Below, piece after piece: positions 44,169 through 57,100 of a stretch of 64,000 nt of DNA. The stretch is from positions 186,001 to 250,000 of the forward strand of contig JANVFP010000001.1 in the NCBI GenBank assembly GCA_027919835.1, in the 5' to 3' direction. The DNA comes from Lentinula raphanica. Its lineage: Eukaryota > Basidiomycota > Agaricomycetes > Agaricales > Omphalotaceae. Below the pieces are notes generated by a model, which was not told where the DNA came from, made no database searches, and worked only from the letters and a program-made list of their open reading frames with translations. Position 1 is the first letter of the stretch. Each line of letters starts with the position of its first letter. The position numbers were made by a program, and so were the translations under genes.

Positions 44169-46565
44169 CTAATGCGCCGCAAATCTCGACTTTTCCCTCA
44201 ATCTTGGCCCAATCCGGCGAAAAATGAAACTAGACAGTCAAAACATGCAGATCAGTCAATGTTCATCGTTGGGTGGGTTAACATTAACAAGAGTACACAT
44301 CCACTCACGGTAACGGTGCCATCACACTCATGATTCCCGCCAAAAGCGCCGTCGCGCCGACTGTGCCCATCCCGTTATACATGTACCCAGCAAATAGAGA
44401 GAAGACAGCAGCGAAGGTACACCTCATCGCGGTATTCCCTGCCATCGCACTCGCAGCGAGAGGCCGGTAGGCGGTGACGAGGTAGGTGAAGACCGCGGTA
44501 AAGACGTAGTAGAGTCCAATGCCGAACGGAATGGAGGCAATGATGGGAACAATCCAGGGCACAGAGGCGTACGTTGTGAACGAGAGCCAGAAGAGTGCTG
44601 ACAATGAAGGAAATAAGGATTAGGCATGTTAGGGTTTTCGAAGCAAATTTGACGAACATATTGGAACCAAGACAGCCCCGATTTCACCCATATACAGTCT
44701 AGATTCGGGAGGTGCCATTCCACCGTTATTCTTGGCATCCCTTACTACCAATCTGGAAGACATGAAGCATTAGGATTGTGATCATTACCGAAACGCGTCA
44801 ATCACTTATTGAAGTAGCTCTGCGTCGGCATCGCACAAACCATCCCTACACCAATTCCTAAGAAAGTCAATCCAGATTGTTGAATGGAGAACGAATGCTT
44901 TTCGGTAAAGATAATCGGGAAAGCTTGGAAAGTGAGATATAGGATGCCCAAAACCATCGATGTCCAAAGATTGAGTAACAGAGCCATGCGCTCGTAGAAA
45001 ATAAGCTCTGTTCGAAGATGAGGCTCATTATCGTTGTGAGAAAGATGTAGTTGTTACCGAAAGGTTTATAGAAAGAGATCAACATTGCTTCCGCTATGTT
45101 CTTATCCTGCTTGTCCAGCGGAGCCCAGTAGTTTGCATCTCCCGTAGACTTGCGCAGTCGTGCGGCTTTCCACTTGCGCAAGATGGGGGCATATGTTTCT
45201 GGTACGCACTATAGTAAATGAGGAGCAGGGACTTGATTGAATTGACGACGGGTGTCATATGGGAAAGTACATACGATGTACAAGAAAACAGTTTGAACGA
45301 ATATCCATATTGTCAGGATGTAGTACGTCCATCGCCAATAGAGATTCTGCACCAGATAAATGATCAGTTGCTTGCAGACAATAGAGAATAAATTGTACCA
45401 ACTTGATTAATGAAACTGTTCGAACAGATTTATGAGATCAATGTACCCTGGAACACATAGTAGTACGACGTCGATTGCTTACCCACTGACTAACGGCCCA
45501 AATATTGGCCCTATGAACGGAGAGCAGGTGTAAAACGCCATCGGGCTGCAAACGAGAAGGTTCTGTCAGAAAGAAAGCCACAACGGAAACTGATAGAGAC
45601 ACGACTGACTTCGCGACCTCTTCATTCGTGAACAGATCACTCACTGTCCCGCCTGCGACACTCAGAAAGGTCGAACCCACGAACCCTGACAGGAACCGGA
45701 ATATCAAGTAGACAGCTAAACACAAAGTGATAGCAGCGTGAGTCTGAGATTGGCAAGGACTGAATTGCACAGACATACCTGTGTTAGGCGCAAACGCCAC
45801 CCCAAACGAAAACGCGAACATCAAAGTGAACGAAGCACGGTACGTGATGTTCCGACCGTACATCTCCGACAATGGCCCCGTCAGTAGCGGACCAAGAGCC
45901 ATACCCTCGACGAATAGTGAGACTGAGAGAACAGCTATCTCATGGGAAATGTGGAAGTCATTAGCCACTGCGGTTTCAGTGAAAGCTGCCTATGAAGCCA
46001 AAGATAAACGACACATGAGCTACATTATGATTCGAAGAAACAGAAAACGTACCATGGACGAAGAACCCGTGACACAGAACGAGCAGCAGCTCACGATGAC
46101 GACGGCGAGCCATTTCCTCCAGAGAGGTAAATGCTGCGGGTGTTCTTCGGGTAGAAGATCGACCTCGTATTCATCATCGATGTCAGCGACTTCTTCTACA
46201 GCGACAACGTGTTGTTCTTTTCCAATCTTCTTTCCTTTGCCTCCGCTCTTCTCTGCAAAAACAGGCAGGTCGACTGGCTCTCTATCCAACCTGGAAACAC
46301 TCGGTGCTCGCTCCACGCGATCCTCGGCACTGATTGGATGATCGATCCATTCGGAGGATAGGAAAGAGGCAGGAGGCGACGAAGATGCTGAAGATGCTCG
46401 ACGCAGGTTATGTGGAGATTCGGACCGGTAAGAAGCGTAAGCAGAACTACTATACGGATGGGCAGAAGAGAGAGGAAAGGAAGGATGGCCAGGATAGTAA
46501 GCATGCGGCGGCGGCGATGGAGTGTTCTGCTCTTCGAACAACGGAACGATAGCTCGAGGAGCCAT
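44169..46565 (-). CDS. MFS transporter, DHA1 (12-TM drug/polyamine:H+ antiporter type)
   Basis: About eleven exons on the minus strand, beginning 46565-46053, 45989-45779, 45715-45610 and 45545-45483, and ending with the short exon that stops at 44171-44169; roughly 590 aa. A long cytosolic N-terminus (~150 residues, Pro/Ser-rich then acidic) precedes the first helix LWRKWLAVVIVSCCSFCVT. DHA1 marks follow: GPLLTGPLSEMYGRNITYR (motif A region), RFLSGFVGSTFLSVAGG, SPFIGPIFGPLVSGF, RWTYYILTIW, CVPETYAPILRKWKAARLR, and in the second half GIGVGMV and YRPLAASAMAGN. Members export drugs, polyamines or other small molecules across the plasma membrane in exchange for protons; the substrate here is not predictable. 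All joins checked keep the frame. Confidence 0.85.
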
Positions 46566-48056
46566 ATGAAAGTGGAAGCTCGAGTGTAGTCGTCGAATGA
46601 ATGCTCTGAGCAGGAAAACTCGTCAAATGAGAACAGAGCTAAAGCTACGGGTAGTTGGTAGAGCTCAGAGGCAAGAAGCGCCCCATATTAGGTGCACAGA
46701 AGGAATCCGAGATGAGAGCGGGTCATTGAACTTAATAAGAGACCTCGGCCGTCAATGAATAAGTGGAATGCTGAAGTGAGGTAAAACGTCGAGTCCCGCA
46801 GGAATAATATATCCGCACGGAACAGCATTGAGGCCGTGGTCGGTGTATGTGCTAAGCTGCCTTGCGTTATAGCCCACTCAGATCGCTCGCCTTACTTTCT
46901 CCAGGATCCTCCATAGACTTTTGGCAGACAAGTCCTTCCTCATAGTTAGTTGGAAAGAAACGCTAGGAAGACCATGAAATCATAACAGTCGTTGAAACAG
47001 TGAGTTGGACGCACCGCTATTTCTAGTATTTACACCATTGATCCAAAGCTGCCAGATGATGATTGAGAAGTCTACCTCGTATACCCGGCATCCAGTGGTC
47101 AGCCTAAAAGCAGTTCAGACAAGCTACTTTCAAGCCTATCAGCTGTTTGCAAATTTGGTCAAAGACGGTCGGAATATGCATCGTTGAAGATTTTGAAGAA
47201 AGCCTGCGATCCTCGTGCCACTGAAGACAAAACTTCTCCGGGCGCTAAATCGAAATACTCTTTTTATCTTATCTTATCAACGAGTCAACGACTTTTTATT
47301 CGGACTTTTTCCTCTCACAGGACATTCGAGTTCGCAGCACCGAGGCTCGACGAGTTTTAAGATTTCTGTATACGGCCGTACTAGTAACAGCTGAGCTTAG
47401 ACATCAAAGGTGAGTCCGGCCCCTCTTTGCAAAATGCCTTGGTATTATTAACATTGCCCACCTTTTGAAAAGCACTGGTTTTCTTCTAGAGAGAATTAGT
47501 TTCAATCAGCCATTAGCCCAATTCGTCATAGAGCGAACTGCATACTCGGTAGCAAAGAGCTATGTTATTGTTATCTGATACTAGTCACGACATCCAGATT
47601 CCTATCCAACAACACCCTTCAACTCATGCTTCTCTCGGCCTTTCTCAGCATCATCAAAGCGCTATGTAAACCCCTTCAACTTACGCCTGCGACGTCCAAG
47701 ACATACGGCAGCTACTGCTTGCTACCGTTGCCAATGTACCTATAGTCTGGATTCAACTTCATTCCCGCCAATGAACAGCGCTCTCCTGCATTATTCCGAT
47801 AACGTTCCCGAAGTGATCTCTTCAAAGAGTATTGAATTCCCTTCCCACAAACGTTAGATTGTGCTAGTGCTAATGGTGCTGATGCGTGTCACTGATATAC
47901 ACTCGGTCTCGAAATGAGAGAGAATGGACATTGAAAACCTCGACGTTGACATACCCCGGACAAAACTGGCTGTCAGCTGAAATCTACGACTAATATTCTT
48001 CTCTCGAGCCCTTTTCTCTTTCTCCTCCCTTCTCCACCTTACCTCTCGACGTCTTA
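46566..48056. other. Divergent intergenic region, 1.5 kb
   Basis: Lies between the starts of the MFS gene and the membrane-protein gene, so it contains both promoters. The last 60 bp before 48057 are strongly pyrimidine-rich. No coding sequence recognised. Confidence 0.45.
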
Positions 48057-49463
48057 ATGGCTATCGGGCTAGCCAAACTAGATTTGATTTCTGTTTTTGT
48101 TGAATGTGTACTTTACGGTGAGCCTTCACAACTCTACTACGAGTTCAATCGTTATCAGCCAACCACTATCCTACTAGGTTTCTTCGTTCTTCTCTCTATG
48201 ATCGCGTTTTCAATAGTCTTGCAAAGGCGGAGGATAAGGCACCAGAAGTCAAGGGGTACTCTGAAAATCCTTTTGGCTGTGCTAGTGATGTTCGTGCTGG
48301 CGACCGTGGTCCGTCGATGTCGGAAATATTTTCTCAAGCTAATCCCCTGACCGCTTCGAATGTAGCATGTCTCTGTCCATTTTCACAGAACATTGTATGC
48401 CTTTTTCGCCCGAGGATCATCCGATACGGCAGATGAGAACATCAACCCCATCGACAAAATCGACGGTCTACTCGTCAGCATTGGCAGCGTAGGGTATACT
48501 CTCAAGACCACGTCATACTATCTGCAAACATACGTCGGCGATGCTTTTGTGGTAGGTCACCATTTCTTCCGTACTTAGCTCAATCTTTCCCTTAAGATGC
48601 GCTTTCCAGATCTACCGCGTGCACGTAGTTTGGAGCGGGAACAAAAAGGTCATGGCACCACTCTTCGTGTCACTTCTTGCCAGTGTTGGTCAGTCCTCAA
48701 ATCAACAATTCGGAGAGACTATAACCTTTTCTGTCAAACGGCATGTTATCTTTATCTCACACCTTGCTCTAGGCCTTTCGATTTATGTTTTACAAGAAAT
48801 GGGACATGCCGCTAACGGTGACACGATCTTTGAAAGCCGATTATATGATCCAATTCTATGCTTTTTCGTCCTTACCCTTTTTACGAACTTGGGATCGACA
48901 AGTAAGTGCCAGCTCACAGCCGAAGCTTTGCGTTTTGAGTCAAGCATACTCTTAGTCCTCATCGCGGGCCGTATACACTGGCTTCATAGTCAAGTCAAAG
49001 ATGCCAGTCGAATCTACGTTTCGTGTCCTCTTTTTGGCACGAGCGCGAGTGCAGGCTGCAGCGCCATTTTCGTTGCTACAGTCATCTCAGAGTCTGCAGC
49101 GATATACTCTGCGACCTTGGTGGTGATTTTAATCCTCTATGCTATGCGAATTCACACCGTTTACCTCCTTATTGATGCGGTGAGTGTTAACATCATCGAT
49201 TTTTACAATGTTTCTCAGTCCGAGCCTTTGAATATAGGTGACGCAACTGATAGTAAGTGTTTGCCCTTAAGCGAACTACGAGTCTCACCTCAGTTCGCCG
49301 GCAGGGTATTGTGTTCGCGTTTGTTGTGATACGAGTCGCCGTTGGAGTATCTACAGAAGCGACGCCTCCCTTGAAACCAGTCGACTCGGAGCCTGAGTCA
49401 CCGATATCGCTGTATGGAGCAGAAGACAAGAGATCAAGTATACGAGGGGTGGTCCCCGTCTAG
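48057..49463 (+). CDS. Multi-pass membrane protein of an Agaricomycete family, about 7 TM
   Basis: Exons 48057-48117, 48178-48305, 48366-48551, 48610-48688, 48773-48901, 48956-49179, 49219-49237 and 49294-49463 join to 331 aa. Hydrophobic segments include LISVFVECVLYGGFFVLLS, ILLAVLVMFVLAT, KKVMAPLFVSLLASV, DPILCFFVLTLFTNLG, AIYSATLVVILILYAM and GIVFAFVVIRVAVGV. The pattern VGDAFV|IYRVHVVW (junction of exons 3 and 4) and SESAAIYSATL are typical of a large, uncharacterised mushroom membrane-protein family. The C-terminal ~40 residues are polar (KPVDSEPESPISLYG). The 39-bp intron at 49180-49218 is unusually short. Exons 2 and 3 were fixed by choosing acceptors that keep the hydrophobic frame. 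Confidence 0.75.
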
Positions 49464-51418
49464 ATTATCGAACGACAAGCCTCCACAAGAAGGGGGGAGG
49501 AGGTTTCTACGTGTAATTCATATACTGTATTTCCAAATTCTACCTACTACATTCTATTGATCATATGTGCCCCAACAATATTTCTCTTAGGCAGGCGTGA
49601 GTTTTGACCCTCAGGAGGCACGCAAGATGCTGCCTGTGGCCATACGAGGTCGCTGTGCTTCAGAAGGAATACATCCTTCATCAGATTATATCGTTCAAGG
49701 CGGGTGATCATCTCAGTTCGTAGTAACCCGAACAATGAGCGAATAGGGTGTGCGACTTCATTCTCAGTAAGTATGTACTATTCTTGCTCTTTGCCCACTA
49801 CCCTGACTTCCGCAATTGTGGTCAAAAATGGCACTGAGAAGAGTCCTTGACCGGGTCATATCGTATGGATTCTTTACAAGAGCTCCTACCCAAATGAGAC
49901 ATTGTTCTTGTGCATTGAATAAACCCTACATTCTGCGATGGAAGTACTAGCCTTTCATTATCCTGAACACGTTGCAGACGTGCAATACTTAGCGTAGCCT
50001 CGAGGCTGCTTTCTTGGCTCACGAAGAACAACTACTTACCTATTCTTATGTACTCGAATTTGCGAGGAGTTAAATTTTGATCAAGGCTCAGAGTTTCGCA
50101 CTCGATATTCAGCCGGACTAGATTTAATGCACAAAGTGGTACCCACCGATTCATTGGGCAGTCAATTATTTCAAGCTTCATGCCTCGAGGCCTTGACTCA
50201 TCGACGTATACTTTTCTTCCCAGTGGTCCTTCAGTTTTACCTCAGGCAGCTGCATATCTGCTCCGATAACTCCTTGGTCTGTTTACCATGCCTGAGTTCG
50301 TATCTGTTCGTATACCTCTTGTATGAAGGATGATTGACAGCCTGAGGAAAGCACACTAGTGGGGGAGGTCATGATCAGTCATGATCTCAACTTGGTGAAT
50401 CATTATTTGTCTCACTTCTCTACGTCCTCAGAGAATCTGAGATTTGAATCTGGGTCGTAAAGCCCTTCACTTCATCAAGGGCATACCTGGGCATATATGT
50501 AGATTCCAACGTACGGTTTTAGCAGCAACAATTGCATTGAACAATCTCTGAAAGCCGACATATCAGAATACGAACAAAATCTGTTCAGAACATATCCACC
50601 TACCGCGGAATTTTTGTAGCTGCCAAAACAAAGTTCGTGGGCATCTGGGAGTCTTCGTGTGGTGGGAAACAAAACCACCCGAAGATTTGGATGACTCGTA
50701 TACTATCCGTGTCAGTTGATGATTTTTCGAAGTACAAGAACTGGGAAAAGCGGATAGATTCAAGAATATTCTATGAAATTTCGTTTGAAACCGGGGAGTG
50801 AGTTTCTCCTGAATAGTATACAGTTCCAATCCAAGATACTTTAATACTAAGATATACTATGATACAAGGTTGTAAACAGCCCACGGAGAATGGATCGTAC
50901 CGGACAAGAAACTTGAGAATAGATAAAATAAGTGAACAAGAGGAAAGGAAAGGAAATAAATAGACAAGAATTATGTACATTATTCACATCCCAATGAAGC
51001 CGACCTACCTACGCTCCGTAAAACTTCAGATTGGTCTTGTAGTTGGATAAAATGAATGATTTTGCACATTGCGGTATTCAAGAAAGGGTGTCGGCTTCGT
51101 AGGGAAAGGTTACTTGAGGGTAAAGACAGAGTGGTGAGAGGAGGAATGGAATCGCTGTCGGAGAAGCAAGAAAAGAGAAGGAGATAGTAAAGATAATGTA
51201 GACAGACTTGAGTCCAAGAATTTGGACTTTTAACATTCTAGTAATACATTTTTCGCAATTATCAGCACAAGACGTGTTAAGAGAAAAGGAAGTGGCAAAG
51301 AAAGCGTCTCGCGCGGTCCGCCTTAGAAAAGAACGATGGATGAAAAAGAAGGACACGGACCAAAAAGGAAATTTGAAAGGGATGTTAAGGATTCAAGAAA
51401 CTGAATCCTCCACTAGAA
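49464..51418. other. Region without a supported gene
   Basis: Short frames on both strands. A minus-strand stretch at about 50563-50720 switches between two frames that both read a similar HTKTPRCPRTLFWQ-like context, so it may be a decayed exon. Nothing else recognised. Confidence 0.4.
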
Positions 51419-53246
51419 TCATTGTGGACCCAAAGAGAGGGGTGGGGAAAGGAATGTCGAGTGACCCGATAGCGTGAAGCTGTGGAAGGCCGCCTGATAC
51501 GGATATTGCGCTTGAGCTTTTTCGAACGTGATCTCGTCAATTCCAGTGACGCTGCAATTTATGGGGTCTGACAGCGGGTGCCCATAATCGTCAGAAGTGA
51601 AATTTGCAAGGTCATTACCTGGTCCGAACGCCATCGGGAGAGGCTCCGGAGTGTATGGGAAGTAATCGCCGGGTGTTGTGGGAGAACAGTACTCATGCGA
51701 GTACGCACTGGAAAGGTCCTCGAACGACGCCAACGACTCGAGTGATGAATTCGATTCCAGAGAATGCGAGGAAGCAGTATGACGGAGAGCGTGTATGGGT
51801 TCATACGAATTCGAAAAGGCTGGGGTACACGATCCAAACATGGAATATGGCGTGGGTGGAATGCTCAAGTCATGCATTGATATGGGAGATGATGTTGTCG
51901 TTGTCGTGTACGCGTCCATTAGAGACCCAACAGATGCGTTCGAATAAGAAGACGTATCGATAGACAGTGACGGACGGCCATCTGTAACATTCGACGAGAC
52001 GCTGTCGAATATGTCGAAGTCGCTCGGCATCAAATTCTCAGTAATCGACGAAGTGCTACTGGAAGTGAGGGGGACGGGAGAATCAGGAATTGGGTTGTAG
52101 GGGTACGCGTGGTGAGCCTATTTTGACGCAAATGGGGATTTTCGAACGGTGCAAGAAGTCCATTAGTCAAGCGGAAGGGAGAAATCATGGGAGGACGTAC
52201 GATCGGAAGGCCTTCTTCTGAGAAGCTGTAGCTAGCGCTTGATAGGATATGAGGAGAAGGAGGAGGAGGAAGACTTATTGGCGAAGGCAGGTATAGTTCA
52301 GCCTGCTCCCGATCGATCAAAGGTGGGGGACCAGGGGATGTAGACCTAGGCTGTGGAGGGGGTATAACCTTGCCGACGCTTGAAGGCCGCGTATGAGGAG
52401 ACCGCGTAGTTGACCTAGATGGACGACTAGGTGCAGCATCTATCGAATCACTGTCCTCAGTCTTGACGTTTGTGTCTGAGGCGCGCTGGAACGTTCGCTC
52501 GGTGATAGGCGCTTCAAAACGAGTCACCATCTCTGGGACATGGTACTTATCGAACTCCTGGATGGCAGCATCTAACTCCTGTCCCTTCTTTCCTTCCACC
52601 AGCAGCTCAGCAATCTTCGCACAACGCTTCATATCCTTCGGCCCCACTTCTCTAACCTTCCTCTTCTCAGTTCCTCCCTTGGCTTTGGCGTGTAACGGAC
52701 GAAACGCGTACTGGGGAAACTTACGCCTGTGGTCATCAAGCGCAGCTTTAGCCTTGGAGTGCCAGACTTGTCGCTCGTCCTCCGGAAGATTTTGCCAAGT
52801 GAGGCCGATGATTTTTGAAAGAGTGCTATGATTGGTCTCGACTTCAGTAGAGACGTGCTGACCTTTAATGAACGAGGAACGGAAGAGAATGAAGGCATTG
52901 GGAGGGCGGGGGATGTGGTTTTCAGCTTTCTTCTTTGAGTGGGCCGGCCGACGAGGAGAAGAAGATGACGAAGAATCATTCGCGAAGGGGAATAGGTCTG
53001 ACTCGGGAACATCCCCGGTCATAGAAGGACCTGGATCTGCGTCATTGAAGGTGATAGGAGTCAGATTTGTAGTGAATGAGATTCCACTCTCAGAAGCTGG
53101 TTCAACTGGCATGGTCCAAACCAACTGGTTACCTATAAACAGTAAAGGATCAATGCATGTTGATGAGATATCGAACACGCGGCAAAGGGAACATTTTTAC
53201 CGTCAGCGCCGCTACGCCTTGAACCTCTAGAACGTTCAACAGGCAT
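51419..53246 (-). CDS. HMG-box transcription factor
   Basis: Exons 53246-53201, 53132-52201 and 52117-51419 give 558 aa. An HMG box spans residues ~88-157: HIPRPPNAFILFRSSFIKG, TLSKIIGLTWQNLPEDER, then a basic helix ending KFPQYAFRP. The spacing and the RPPNAFILFR start are those of the sequence-specific MATA/Ste11-type HMG boxes, which bind DNA in the minor groove. The C-terminal ~400 residues are Pro/Ser/Thr-rich, as in fungal HMG regulators of mating or development. A general role in development is only inferred. The third exon is joined by a GTACGT donor, which is why the product continues into the long C-terminal Ser/Tyr-rich region rather than stopping near 52030. A pheromone-receptor or homeodomain partner is not seen in the window. 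Confidence 0.85.
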
Positions 53247-53673
53247 AGTGATAACAACGGGCGCTTGAGGATGATCGGCGGGTGCAAGGAGGCAAAAAAT
53301 GGACGCTCGGGCGGGAATGGGAGGGGTTTCGCAGGAGGGGAGGCACGAGGAGGTCCACCCGTTCAGGTTTTATACATACCGTCTGTTCGTTCAAAGATAA
53401 ACTCCGCCACATTCGCTTAACCTATCACGTAAATTTATCAATGCTTGCCTTTTTGAGTAAAAATCTTGATCTATGAATTATGGTCTGCTTTTGGTAATTT
53501 GGACCCAAAACTCGGCTCTTTCTTCCGAAAGTCCACGATCGTACCAATTTCCGGCCTTGATAAAAAATTAGGGAACGCCTACACAAATCTCACCAAAAAC
53601 TCAGCGAATCAGAGTTGACAGTTCCCCCTTCGTGTCAGTGTGTACCACAATGACAATTGGCACTGGTGGGGCG
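53247..53673. promoter_or_regulatory. Upstream region of the HMG-box gene
   Basis: About 430 bp ending at the left target-site copy (GTGGGGCG, 53666-53673) of the 446-bp element. No gene seen. The presumed promoter of the HMG gene is therefore close to the inserted element. Confidence 0.35.
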
Positions 53674-54119
53674 AGGACCCCGCATAATGAGTGAAGATGT
53701 TCGTCACGGATTCGGACAAAATTTTGGCCAAAATTCGCAAAATGCCCATCCCTGGTTCGGACAAAACTATGGGAAATCAGGCAGGAAGCCCAGACGAAGG
53801 TTCGGACAAAAATTTCCTATGGGGATTGAACTTCAGGTCTACCAGCAGCCTCTGGCCCAAATTTCACACTTCAAGCCACTGCACGCAACTCAGCTGAGCA
53901 AGATCCACAAAATCGTCAACTGGCTCAGAATCAGCACTGGATTCAAAATTTGGACTAAGAGAGGCCCATACCGCAGTTCAGACAAAATTTTTGTATTTTT
54001 GAGGTTCATCAGCGATTTCGGACAAAAATTTGGGTCCCAGAGGTGATTTTGGTTCGGACAAGACTCTCCAAAAATCAAAAATTTTCTGACTAACATTCTC
54101 ACCTATTATGCGGGGTCCT
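53674..54119. mobile_element. 446-bp MITE-like element with 8-bp target duplication
   Basis: Ends are AGGACCCCGCATAAT and its exact inverse, with weaker pairing to about 35 bp. The 8-bp direct repeat GTGGGGCG flanks it (53666-53673 and 54120-54127). The interior has six spaced copies of a TTCGGACAAAA-like motif (about 53719, 53757, 53802, 53976, 54026 and 54053). No transposase. An 8-bp duplication occurs in hAT, P and KDZ groups; I cannot choose among them. Confidence 0.8.
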
Positions 54120-57100
54120 GTGGGGCGTTGGAAATGCTTCAATAGCGAAACGATTTCAAGCTAAAATGTCTACTGACGTCTGCTGGTCGAGCTCATTGAT
54201 CTCAACATATGATCTAACCTCCTCCTCAAGGCTTGAATCTGATTAGGCTGTGTTCCTGGCTATCGTTGGCATCGATATAGACCCTAAGCTCAGTCCTTCA
54301 GAATCATAGGCTTCTTCGTACTACGCGTAAGTACTAAACGTTCAACTGCAAAACATTCCAAACTCTGGCAGGCTCAATCGCGGATTCGGAAAATATAAGA
54401 CGTTCGTCTTGGGGACCAGGTCAGACCAGGTCAGACTGAGCTTGACGAAAAAACGTTTCGTCGGCGCACGGGGACGTGGTGTGAAATTGCATCGATCCAC
54501 CATATGGTTAACGAGTTTATTGAACATTCTACCACTTACAACTTATCACTACTCTATCTGCAAACCCTCAGCGCAAACAAGGATTATATCATGTCTCCAA
54601 GTATAACGTTCACACTTCCACTCGATGTTCTGTCCTTCGTTTTTCGACGCGAAGCAAGACGAACCCATCCTTGGTATGTCGAGTATCGAAGGAGAATTTG
54701 ATATTTTTACCATCGAAGCATTTATTCATCGAGACCTACCGAGCCTCGAGGCTGATTACCCTGAATTTATTTCAACCCCAGACCTCTCCAGTGACCTCCA
54801 CTGACGCAGCGCCTCTTACAATGTCTAACAGGTAATTATCCACCGGAGAATTTTCGCGGCCGACTATTTTTGCTAATTTTCATTTTCACTGTAATTTCTA
54901 GACGCTCGTATGGAGGTTTGAGACGGCGTTGGTTATATTAATCCAAATCCTATAAAATCATTTTACCGTTTCGAAGGACTCGCGGTAAGCTTCTCCCAAC
55001 TGCTGCTCTGTTCCGCAAGAACCACTGTTATCATGACAAAAATCTATGCATGATCTGTACAGCGAGCGTTCGTGCACAGAAGAATTTCATGACTAGAGAC
55101 TCCGAGCGTTTTGGTGCTATCCAAAAATGGCTTGATTTGTTCATCTTAATTCCTTGTTCATCCATCGCTAAAGTTGATCTTCGACGGAACATAGTTGGAC
55201 GAGCAGAGATTCCTGAAATTTCCGGTGCTACCAGAAGATCAGGAATAGCTCTACTCCTGATGCCAGTAAAAGAGTTTTGCAACATATGGCAAGCTGATTC
55301 GAGGGGGAGATGAATGGAATCAAAGGCAACTAGAGACATTGCAAGAGATTACAAGGCGCGACATTCTAGGTGTCCTATTGTGTGGCGCTCAGTGTACCCT
55401 AGCACATCTCATTAGCTCGTCCTCACCCTGTCTTAGCCTCTGGTAATGTCAACCCTCGAAACGTACTGCCACTAATATGTAGCTTGTTTTTAGGAGTTAG
55501 AATTATTCAGTCGATCCACTTGTTTTCTTACCACTAACGCAAATTAGGAAGAGATATAATCCTAGTGAGTTTCATGTTTTGAGCAGCCCTTCATCGACCG
55601 TCTCTCTGGGTTTATTCACGTCGCCACCACTCGTGAGAGGGATTTTGAAGGTAGCACCCTTTAGTCAAGCGAATTCTTGTTGCACCATCGCCATTTGATG
55701 CATTGAATAGTGGGAGATGTTCCTATCATGCATCCGGCGAAATCTCCAATATACACGGAAGGCTGAAGGTCATCTTCTAATTTCTGCATGATACCAGAAT
55801 CCAGACCACATATCAATCACTATCCTGTTGAAATCAGATTTGTATTTGTTTGAAGGTCAGAAGAGAACGTGTGTGTACACTGTGGGTTAGATGATAGATA
55901 CCAATTCGGCAACAGCCCCTCCTTTCCCTTCCTTAATCCACTGAGATTCCGCAAATGATTTGTTTTAATGCCATGATAACACCCCTTACAAGGAGTTTCA
56001 GTTTCGTATCCATCTCTTGAAGGATTCTCTTCTGTGTCAAGATACGATAGCAGGGCGGACAGGAACTGCTATCTTCTTACCACAAACAGTTCATGATTTA
56101 CCAGGACCAAATCGAAATGTGGGTGCAACTGCGACTTTATATAACATCACTGAGATTTGCCTTACTCACCGCCATACACGCTTTATACAATATATCAATT
56201 CATCCATTCCCGTCACAGGTACGGTAACATATGCTCACGTCGTCCATATGATGAGACCTTGAACTCAAATGGGGGTCAGGAATCCGAGAGGATCAGAATC
56301 GTAGTGAGTACCAGAAAAACGTACATTCATGATAACTTGACGCCACTTTTACCAATAAAAGGATGCCGAGGGCTCCGCTCCCAATCTCAGGCTTTGAAGC
56401 AGCCTATCAAGAAAGGCTCAAGCTCTCCCGGGACATCATTCGTTCTCTTTCGCGGCAGCTAAAAATTTCAGTGGGCTTCAGGAGAGGCTGGGACTCAGGG
56501 TGGTTCTGAGGAATGTTGCCTGATGTTGCAAATCTACCCCAGTGTGCCTTGCTAGACCTTGTCAGTGTACAAGAGCTGCTGACGCTCGGAGAACTTGAAT
56601 GCATTGTTGGAGGTCATGGCTGACGACCACGTCTGGTGAGCTTGTAGCTCGTTGTACGTACCGAACAAAGGGTAAAAGTCTTTACTTTGAAGCAGTACGT
56701 CTTGTCGAAGTTTGATTCGGATCCATAGTTACAGTTAGCCAATAGGCTTAGCTCCCGAGTTTGTTCCAATCGACGATGACAAACGGCGGCGCAACCTCGA
56801 GAGTGTCGTTGACAATACGAATATGTATCCTGATATGATCTTGCCACCAAAGATCCGCAAAAGCTCGGACCACATCGGTCGAGGGATATTCAGGACGTAC
56901 TAACAACGCCAAAACGCGTGCATCGTAACTTTAACAAAAGCACGTTTGTAATTTTCGAATATGATTCGGGTTCCGCGAGATTTAGCTAGTGCCCCGAAAG
57001 TAGTTAGAGGGAGACGTACCAGAGTATTCAGTGACGGATGGATGGGATGGGATGGTTCTACCTGTGTAGGATAAACACTCGTTCACTCTCCTTTCAACCC

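Noticed and set aside
53657..54046. 129-codon frame rich in FGQN/FGQK repeats
   Set aside because: Produced by the TTCGGACAAAA iterations inside the 446-bp element, not a protein gene.
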